From: Elysia chlorotica
Taxonomy: Eukaryota; Mollusca; Gastropoda; Plakobranchidae
Reading direction: 5' to 3'
Assembly (NCBI GenBank): GCA_003991915.1
Contig: RQTK01000355.1
Location: 236,820-300,819, forward strand
DNA length: 64,000 nucleotides
Every line of letters begins with the position of its first letter. Positions within the stretch are counted from its first letter, which is position 1. The notes below the pieces were generated by a model. The model was given only the letters and a program-made list of their open reading frames with translations, was not told the DNA's origin and ran no database searches. The translations under genes were made by a program, and so were the position numbers. Below are positions 54,970 to 64,000 of the stretch, piece after piece.

Positions 54970-57900
54970 GCTGAATCAAGCCTGGCGGGCCAGTTGTTGC
55001 CCTTGCTACTTTATAATGACAAAGCTCTTGCAGCTCAATGGTATGCTTCAATTTCAATGTTCTTTATAATGCACAAAATTAATAGGCATAGTTTTCAAGT
55101 GAAGATTTTATCTCTTCTTATTAGTATTCATCACTTTATTTGCATTGGTAACTGTAAACCTGTTTGTTAGGAATGTGTTAGTAGTTGTTTCATCAAATTA
55201 TGATAAAAATTTAAGAGTTCTATGAACCACTGGAATAAAGAAAAAAATCGATCGGCGATAAATGGTATAAATTTGTCCCAAAATAGCTTTTTAGTTAATA
55301 TTTCCATATAAAAATGGAGCATCTTATTGACTTTTTATATTAAACAATTTGATATCGAAGGTTTAAATATTGGTTTATATTTGACTATTTCATAGTGTGT
55401 CACAGTGTGACAAAAATCTACTTTTTTGTCCATTGTGCAAATGAATTGAAAAATATGCACACAAAAAAATATTTTTCACAGTATTAAAACTCATTCTACT
55501 CAAAATGTTCATTTACTAGATCTTCGAAAAAAAAAAAATAGGTATGAAAGTATAGCAACTTTTGAGTGCATAATAAATGGAAGTCATCTGATTTAAAGTT
55601 TTGTTCTTTTTTGAGCATGTGAAAAAGGCACGCAGAAAGATTTTCAAAATTAAAACAAAAATTTAATTCATCAGTTGTTTTTTTAATTGAGACCGATTTC
55701 AATAATTTTTGCAACAAAATGTACATAAAAAAAAAAGTTATATACAGATAATGTAACAACGTGTTTTGAATTTGGGTTTAGACTGCCTAGTTGAAAACGC
55801 TGGCAATGCTGATGCATTGCAATGGACTCGCTTTCACGTTTAATTTTCACTTCATGGATTTTTTGCATGTTTATAATCAATTAAAACACTAACAAAGTCG
55901 TTATCAACAGAGCTGCCATTTATCTTTTTTTTTCTTAAGTATAAAAAATGAAATTTATATGAATTTTTATTTTAAATGTAACATGTTAGTAATTCAGATT
56001 ATTCCCCCTAAGGGTTGCACTTTATGGGTGCCTGTGAGAAATAAATGGTTAAACAAGGAGTGCATTCGTGTTTTAACATTACATATTTTTATAGCTGCTA
56101 TATGCCACTTCTTTATTGTTCGTTTACGAACTGTATGTTTAAACCAAAATATTTCAACAAAAATTGAAATCAAATCCTTCACAGTTTCAGCATGATTAAA
56201 GATGCACCTCTTTCATTCAGGCAATTGTGGAGTATAAATCAAATAGTATGCTGATTACCCTCTTTTTACGACAATTGGTACCTGTGAGGGTGTATATCCT
56301 GACATGGTGAACGCTGAAGCAACCAATGGGAGCTCAATTTGCAAGACCAGCTCAATGTTATGGGCAGTGCTGGAAAACAATGGTGGAATCCCACTGGATA
56401 GTAAGGAAATTGGAAGCAGCTGTGGAACAAAACAAAAAAATGTCTCCATTGAAAGAGATAATGCACACACAAAAGTTGAGACCAATGATTGTTTTATCCA
56501 CATTGAAGGAGTCATTTTAAGAGCAAAAAATTTTTATCCATTACACATAGATGTTTTAAAATGAGAAAGATAATGTGTATTTCTGTGTGATGGAATTGTG
56601 ACATTTATTTTCAAATACATAATTTTTTAACTTCATAAAACTTTTTTTTTTTTGTATAAAGAAAAAACTTTTAAGATGTCTTCTACTATGCAATTTGTTA
56701 TCATCTCCTTTGGAATAGTTAAATACCTTTTTAAAGGAATAGTGATGATAAAATGCAGCTTTGGTGAAAAAGAAACGTGTGTTATTGTACTCAATTCTAC
56801 CAACTACAAGTATATACTAAATAAAAATCAATACTTCCTTGACTCACAGAAGCATGTAGTCTTGCCATCCATAAATATCCTGATGCACCTAGAGATGAGA
56901 ATTTATGCAGGAAGTTCCATGCTCTTTCTGCATGACCATTGAAAATGAGAAAGATGGTGGCTGTAAACCAGTCAAAGCCTGGGTATCCACCTTCCAAAAA
57001 ACCTGGGACCTCATTAAGAAATTACAACTTTTTGGTACTTTTGTACATAGAATATTTACTCAACTCTCAAAAATTCAAAGTGCTTCAGTTTCATTTTTCA
57101 TTAACAAAAAGTTCATGAGATTCATTCTTCAACATTCTCACATCCAGTATTTCTTTAGCCACAGTTCATTATTGAGTAAATTACATTAAAAAATAAAAAC
57201 AAGAATACAGACATGAATTCTAAAATTTCTATTAAAAAAAACAATCATATAAAGTTATATGCAAAATAAGTAGACCATTTGCTAAGTCTACGAAAACTTA
57301 TCAGTGGGAAGAAAATATAATCAGAGAGAAATCATGCGGTGATTTCAAATGATGCTTTTTAGGGGATTAATTGCTTTTAAATATCTGTGTAGAGAAATTC
57401 TCTGAATGTTTGTGAAAACTTACATCTATTGAAGCAAATTTCCGTAAGATATGACAGTGCTTAATAATTTTAGGGTAAAAAAGGATACGCAGAGATGACT
57501 TAAGGGAACGTTGCTGTTGTCGCAGGAAACAGCCTGTAAGTTTGACAAGCTGGGTTAAGTTCTCGGTCGATTCACTGGTGGTATTAATCACCTTCAGATG
57601 AATGCCATACCTGCAAATTATAATTTAACATGATCTTACGCACATTTCGTTTAACACAACAACAAAAAATACTAGAATACTCTAAAACACAGTCCTAAAA
57701 GCATAGGTTAGTGTCACCATACTTATACAATCCAGGTAAAGCAAAATACACATCTAGATATTAGAAAAAGATCAGAAAAGGATTTCATAGAGCAAGGTAA
57801 CAGACATTGGGGATGTTACTTTTGACCAGGTACAAGGCTAATTCAGATACGGTAGCAAGATTTAAGACTTAAAAGAAAGAAAATGACATTTGTAAATATT

Positions 57901-59484
57901 TTGATCTAGAATATGAATTTTCTTTCTGGGCCAATAAACTCAAAATAATTTGTCTTCTGTTTGTTTGTTTTTTGTTTTGTTTTTTTTCAAAATAAAAATA
58001 AAATGACAGGAACAGGAATAGGCTATAGCATATGAATGCTGTGAGAACCAATATCAGCTCTGTAAACTCTTAGGAGTAAAACTGTGTGATTTCCCAACTT
58101 AAAAGACTCAGGCTTTTGTGATTCAATATCATCTCTATAGCCTAATAAGTCTCTGTGATTATAGAAATCAGAAATCATCGACCTTTGTTGTGGTTAACAC
58201 AGACTAACACAGTAAGAGCCTATGATTATGAAGCTATATGTTTGACAACCAAGAACAAAAAAGTAAGGGAAAGCAGGATAGACAGCAAGACAGTGAAAGG
58301 CCTCTCTAATTTCAACCATAATTCTTTTAACTCATGATAAACTATACAATCTTTATCCTTATTATCTACTCTCTACATATATTTACCTGACAGCTGTTTT
58401 TATGCCCAAAAGCTGCAACGGGGACAACTTAAAGTTTTTAATTGTGCTGTCTGTTCCTAAAGAAAACGAAAATGGGAAAGAAAGGAAGATCAAGTTTTCT
58501 GCTTGATTGTTTTTAATTTCTTATGTCTCCAGTGCAGAGTTCCAATGGACATTATAAACTTAATTAAAAGAATTGCCTAAAACATGAAAAATAATAGCTT
58601 CAGAATGTCTTCAAAATAGAAATGTTTATCTTAAAAAGTTTTTTTTAGCACCATACCCATGTGAGTCTCTTATCTGAACGTACATAGCTTTCAATAATGT
58701 GCCAGTTTAATAAAAAGAACAGAAGTAGTGTGTATAACAATAGTGATAAGCAACAAAAGTTTATGCTACGTACATTAGCTTATACAGTGGTCTCCGCATA
58801 AGAATCTCTGCTTACGAATCTTCGTCTTCAAATCCACTCGCCCTACCCACCGGCTTTTGGCCTTGTATAAAGTGTAAGAACATGTTTTAACAGGGCCAGA
58901 TTTTTTTTCAATTATTTGTCAAACTTACATAATATATTTCACTTCCCAGCATGGTTATTATTTCTATAGACTGATATGAGCGTAACGAGTTTCTGAAGAC
59001 ACACGATCAGATGGGTGAGACCGGTGGGCGGGAGGGGCGAATATACATAGCCTGTGAACCTTTTAAAAGCCGTAGACTAGGCTACAACCATGTTAGAAGA
59101 TTAAAGAAATCTTACTTCCGCTTGCTCTTTGTCATGCCGACTCACGACGCCTGTGGGTCTACAGTCAGGAAACTCTAAAAGTTTTACATAGCGATGTTAC
59201 TGATGAACCTAAACCCCTACCCCGTAAGTAAGGCCTGCCCTCGAATAAAAACTACAGAGGGGCAGCAGTTGTTTTGTTACGCGAGAGTGGTAGGTATCCT
59301 ATAATTAAGGAGTAAACCTGACTTGACCATTCAAAAAGCACCCCAATTTTGTTAATCCCACCTACCACTCCTCTTGGTTGTTCAAATTATGAGTCAATCA
59401 TTAAATTGTTAACATTGTGCACTTTTTCTTTCTTTCTGTCTATCTTCTTTTTCTCTCTTTATCGTGACCTCCCTCCCCCCCACC

Positions 59485-59548
<64 letters not shown>

Positions 59549-59573
59549 NNNNNNNNNNNNNNNNNNNNNNNNN

Positions 59574-59615
<42 letters not shown>

Positions 59616-61207
59616 TTCTCTCTCTCTCCCTCCCTCCCTCCCTCTCTTTCTCTCTCTCTCTCTCTCAAACACACACACACAACCTTCAATCGCATGGTTG
59701 CACACTCAAGTTTTTTTTAACTTGGCAAATCAAATTCTGTTCCCTTAAGCAAAGCCTTGACAGTAGAACTTTATAAAAAAAAAACCGCTATGAGCTGTGC
59801 ACACACCAGTCTGTGCAGTGGGACTAGGGGGAAGAGTCGCCTGGTGTTAAATCAATTTCTTTCGCCATGATTTTGTCACGCAAACTCCCGGCACCTATAA
59901 GTCTCGGCTGGAAAATCAAAGACTGACATGGAGGTGTGAACTGTACAGCTCTGCTCTAGACTGAGAATCGTTTAGTTACTATAGACTGGGCATCCAATCA
60001 CTGAAGAGAAGGTGTAACTTAAACAATTACGTTATCACAAACAAGTGAGATAAAGCAATGGGGCTACCTGGCATTTACTCAGTACGCAGGGTCTCCGCCT
60101 AAGAACCCGCCCCTCGGGAGACAAGAAAAGCGGGTTCTTAGGCGGAGACCACTGTACTGGAGAAACAGGAATTTTTCATAAACTTAACCTAGATTCAAAT
60201 TAACCTTTTTGTCATTTTGTCACTTTAAATACCCCTCAAATTAACTTTTTTGTCATTTTTTTCTTTTTTAATACCCCTATCTTTTATAAAATTGAAATGG
60301 CATCTCTACTCATTGTGTATTAAATGGGTGTGAGATTGAGCTGGTCTACTACAAAATATCTGTGATTTTATTTCACAAATATTAGGCCTACCTCTTTAAT
60401 GTTTTTAAATAAGAATCCAATTATTTATTACATTTGAACCACCAAAGAAATTACTCTATGTTAGAGACTTAATAATAAATATTTTAAAACTCAATTTCAA
60501 ATAAACTGCAAAAAAAATCAAACAATTCGTTGTTTTTTTCTTGTTTTGTTTTTTTCCAGAATTTAAAAAGCCGTTTAAGTGTTTAGTAGGTAGAAATATT
60601 CCTTATTTGTGGTGTCCGTATAAGGAAATACTTTGCCTACACATTTTTCTCATGAAAATTCAAAGAAGGAAAAATATTTATAAATTAATTTGAAATTGTA
60701 TTAATCTTGAGAACCTGCGTTTATGATAGTTTCATATTGTTTTCTTTCTATAGCAACCTTATCCCAACCATATTTCTTTAAAAGACATGTCTTAGGCAGC
60801 AATGAGCATTGAATTGTGCTTGACAGCTAGTACTTTTTCAATGTCTATTGGTGGTGTGAGCTTCAATTTTTTTTAAATCACACCAGAAAAACTTTGAATT
60901 ATGTCTGATTTTAATAGAGTCAAAGAGAGAAAAATAACCTATTCTCTTGCAAATTACGGTTTGTCAGCAATTTGAATTATCAGACTTCATTTTGTGAGGT
61001 TTCCACTGAAAAACTTTCAACATGTATGAGCCCTATAGATTTTAAATATAAGAATGTTATGTAACTGGGTCACAGTCAATTGTACTAGGAAATGCAAATA
61101 CCTGAAAAGTCAAACAGGTGAAAGATGGCTTCCTCCTGTGTATGGCACTGGTGTGCAACAGTCTGTTCCAAAACTTGCTGTAACACTGTGAATAACCACA
61201 AGATTGG

Positions 61208-61287
<80 letters not shown>

Positions 61288-63890
61288 TTTACACACACAA
61301 AAATGGAAAAAAATCTGATTCTTAATTTTTTTTTTTTTAAGTAGTTGGATCTCTTTTAGAGTAGCACATTAAATTATAAAAATAAACATTGTATTCAAGA
61401 AAGAACAAAATTTTAAATGTTATGACTTTCATGATATCCACTGTTGCTTTACAATAATAATGCCTTGTATACTGTTAATAATTCTTTGTAAGACATTAGA
61501 TATAATAACAAATTCCAATGAGTTGCTAGCACAACAAGAAAAAAATCGCAGTTCTTCTTTACTTAACAACTACATAAAGATATTGATTGCTGAAACCAAG
61601 CTCAATTGAAGAACATGAACTGTTTAAGTGGCGGTGTAAGAGGCAGATTAGCCTTTAGGTAAACAACTCAAACATAAAAGTCAAAAGACTGCTCAACAAA
61701 GAGAACAAAATAATGAATGGATAGTGTGACTCTAAATCTTACAGTTTCCTTTAGCCTGATCAGGTTTTGATGCTGCCATTTTGTAGAAAATATCTCTGCA
61801 TTTTTCCACCCACACACTTGGTTTTTTCTCTGGTCGACCAGAACCCAAAAATTTGCTCAAGTCGTTCTCTGAAAAAAAAAAGAATGAGGCAATTGTTATA
61901 CAAGCTACTTTTTCCATTACACCTACAATTTTAATTCACATCTCAAGTTGAAAATATTTTATAAGCTCATTCCAGATAATTGTCTATCTCAATGCATTAA
62001 CCTTTTACAATTTTAAGATGAAGTTTACTAGGTGTAAGATTATATGATAATACTTTATTAATCCCTCAAGGGGAAATGTAAACATTTCTTAATAATTTTT
62101 AAGCAAGCCTTGAAAAAAAAAAGAAACAAATTTATTTTATTCTAGTATTTTTTTCTTACACATAAAAAAACTACTTTTAGGAGAGGAGGGAGGTATATTT
62201 TCTTATTTCTAGTTGAAAATATCTGTGTTGTGATTGAGAATTAAAATAAAAACTTAAAGGATTGAGTTAAGATATCTCTAAAAGGCCAATGTTATATATT
62301 GTATAATACACTGTACAATAAAAAGCTAAATTTACTTAAATGTATGGCCATGAAGTATATCTTTACTTGTTATATTTACAAGCTTGACTGAAATACAGAA
62401 AGTTCATTTGGCAGCCGATAAACTAAGTGTTTTGTCAAATCAATGTTTATGGGGGATTTTATCTTAATCAAGAAAATTTATAGTTTCTTCTTTGTTTCAT
62501 ATTTCAGGTTAATCTCCTAATGTTATTTCTTGATTCATGGATATATCTCATATGGCTATTCTTACCAAGTCTCTATCACAAATTTCTTAATTGTGCAAGT
62601 GAGATTTTCTTGTGGAAAACCAAACAAAAATATGTTATGTGCTCAAGAAGTGCTGAATCCAAGTCTTCCCTCAACATGACTGATTTGAGGACAAATTATC
62701 AATGTAAATCTTCAAAACAAATATAATTTGAGATAAACATGGTTACTTTTTTGTTTGTATAAAATAATGCCAAGACCATTTACAAATTTCCTCTTCCACC
62801 TGTTGGGCGCAACTTTTCTCTTTTTTTTTTTTTTCCTTTTTTTTTGGTACAGAAACAACCACTCAAACTCTGTGCAAATGCAGATTTAGGGATCAGTGTT
62901 AAGAGGTAAAAACTGAGCAAGGTATATGATGTACAAAATGTGCATGGTAACCTCTCTTTTCAGATGCTGACTCCAAAAAGGCTTGGCATAGAAAAATAAA
63001 TATAAAAAAAAAAGAAATTACAAAATGCATTTATGTGCTATTGGCTAAAACTATAGCTATGCGCCTAGATGTGAGAAAAACTGTATCATTAATATTTGAA
63101 GTTTATATTGAGCACCAAAACCACATACTGAAGCCTTAAGAGGCATGTCCTACATACTGGGTATTTTCATTTGCCAATTTCTCTGTTATTTTATATAATT
63201 CTTTCTAAACTGTCACAGGCTAATGTATATCTAATCCAATTTCGATAAATTACCAATTAAACTTTAAAGCAATCAAACAATACAATTACCTTTTTGCTGT
63301 TTTTCAGCCTCTAATATGTGATATTTCCAATATGAACACTTCATCAACCTCTTTAAACTCTGTTACAATGTTAAGTATACCCACCTTCAGATACCCTATC
63401 AGATGAATATATTTTATTTCAGCTTTTTTTTTCTAATAATGCACTAACCTTGTTTCATTGCTGAGCGCCCAGCAATATTTGGCTGATATTCCCTAGGTAT
63501 TGGGTGTGATGAAAACAGAGTTGGTGCTTTTATGCTGCCAGATTTGTCCTGCAAAAATTGGATCACAAAACATACACATATGACTTAAAATTTGGAAACT
63601 TTTACTGGACTTATAATCAGTAGTTCAATTGCACCTTCCAATTATTTTTTCACCTTATAGCCGAGTAGAATGGCCGAGTAACAATCCCTATACATCAAAA
63701 TGTATGACAAAGCTTTATTTGTTTTTTTTGCGGATCCCTCTTAAAACTTTTGAAACATTGATCAAGAGATAACCCTACCTCTTCAAGCGTGCGTGATGGT
63801 AGAGTTCTCTCTGTGGGTCCACCAATCATAAAAGTCTTAACCAAAATGTAGTTGCGTTCTAAAGACAGTGCATCTTTGGTAAATATATCA
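52923..63890 (-). CDS. TBC1D32: TBC1D32 (BROMI)-like, C-terminal ten exons; 5' part beyond right edge
   Basis: Minus-strand exons in reading order: 63890-63779, 63548-63449, 61868-61743, 61185-61102, 58456-58387, 57610-57424, 57009-56848, 56419-56282, 54025-53837, 53036-52923 (TAA 52925-52923). All are GT-AG and in phase, giving 426 visible residues. BROMI is a large protein ending in a TBC-like domain, needed for normal cilium structure and Hedgehog signalling and acting with CCRK/CDK20. Landmarks: [99 protein letters not shown] and [20 protein letters not shown], ending MNISKP. The weakest boundary is the acceptor before 57009 (TTAATGAG). A (CAA)n repeat abuts the acceptor of exon 61185-61102. 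Identification rests on remembered family motifs; no alignment was run. Confidence 0.88.
54896..54968. repeat. (ATT)n microsatellite
   Basis: About 24 ATT units in a TBC1D32 intron. Confidence 0.97.
59489..59666. repeat. (CT)n microsatellite with assembly gap
   Basis: CT runs on both sides of 25 N (59549-59573), so true length is unknown. Confidence 0.97.
59549..59573. other. Assembly gap (25 N)
   Basis: Seen directly. Confidence 0.99.
61207..61287. repeat. (GTT)n microsatellite next to a TBC1D32 acceptor
   Basis: About 26 GTT units, i.e. (CAA)n on the gene's strand, ending about 20 bases before the 3' splice site. Confidence 0.97.
61869..63448. other. TBC1D32 intron
   Basis: AT-rich intron between exons 63548-63449 and 61868-61743. 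A plus-strand frame at 62520-62726 has no domain or splice support. Nothing else recognised. Confidence 0.7.
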
Positions 63891-64000
63891 CTGAAAACAA
63901 AATAAATTGAAAATAAATAGTTAACAATAAGCTTAAAATCTTAGCACATTTAGAAAAATAGAGAGATGGTGTTTCTGAAAGATGAAAATAACAACATTTG

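Larger units (their letters stand above)
58785..60154. mobile_element. Pogo/mariner-type element with TIRs and TA target site
   Basis: The left end CAGTGGTCTCCGCATAAGAA (58785) is matched by the reverse complement at 60135-60154, and both ends are flanked by TA (58783-58784, 60155-60156). The right end is itself a hairpin with perfect 21-bp arms (60091-60111 and 60130-60150) around a short loop. The interior has no transposase frame and holds the gapped CT microsatellite. Either one 1.37-kb non-autonomous element, or a left end plus an independent 70-bp mini-element. Confidence 0.6.

Noticed and set aside
54851..55069. Poly-Asn and poly-Ile frames (also at 61057-61325 and 27524-27802)
   Set aside because: Trinucleotide microsatellites read in one frame.

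Overview
The window looks like an AT-rich invertebrate animal nuclear genome, most likely a mollusc. That assignment is inference from the gene set (spliced TTLL9, TBC1D32/BROMI, LC3 and SLC45 relatives), the tRNA-derived SINEs, the Ty3/gypsy, LINE and pogo relics and the heavy microsatellite load. No taxon-specific marker was seen. Genes were rebuilt by hand from splice signals, reading phase and family resemblance, because most exons are short.

Layout: (1) 316-7428, plus strand: 3' part of an SLC45-like sugar/proton transporter gene (four exons; the 5' end lies outside the window). Its first intron holds an antisense gypsy relic. (2) 7.4-18 kb: intergenic, with a 41-bp minisatellite of about 30 units (11.1-12.4 kb), a SINE, a second antisense gypsy relic and long GATA and CT microsatellites. 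(3) 18418-19068, plus: an apparently single-exon gene for a 216-aa protein whose last 76 residues align without gaps to ubiquitin and end in LRLRGG-stop, behind an unrecognised N-terminal domain. (4) 20.2-21.1 kb: LINE relic. (5) 23689-28234, minus: a complete four-coding-exon LC3 (Atg8 family) gene. (6) 28-35 kb: SINEs, a dead pogo-type transposase, tandem repeats and a LINE 3' end. (7) 36011-49169, plus: a complete TTLL9-type tubulin glutamylase gene with 13 coding positions. (8) 50.7-51.3 kb: foldback element. (9) 52923-63890, minus: the last ten coding exons of a TBC1D32/BROMI gene that continues past the right edge, with a pogo-type TIR element and an assembly gap in its introns.

Most notable: TTLL9 carries three versions of one exon (3a, 3b, 3c) with identical boundary phases. 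Splicing any two together gives an in-frame stop at or just after the junction, the arithmetic of mutually exclusive splicing. Exons 3a and 3c sit in a near-identical ~583-bp duplication. The same gene has two U12-type introns, one AT-AC and one GT-AG. The ubiquitin-tailed protein lacks the equivalents of K48 and K63 and would need no C-terminal processing. The LC3 gene encodes a protein ending directly at the conjugation glycine.

TTLL9 (axonemal tubulin glutamylation) and TBC1D32 (cilium assembly and Hedgehog signalling) are both ciliary genes and lie tail to tail. No other functional link between the genes is evident.
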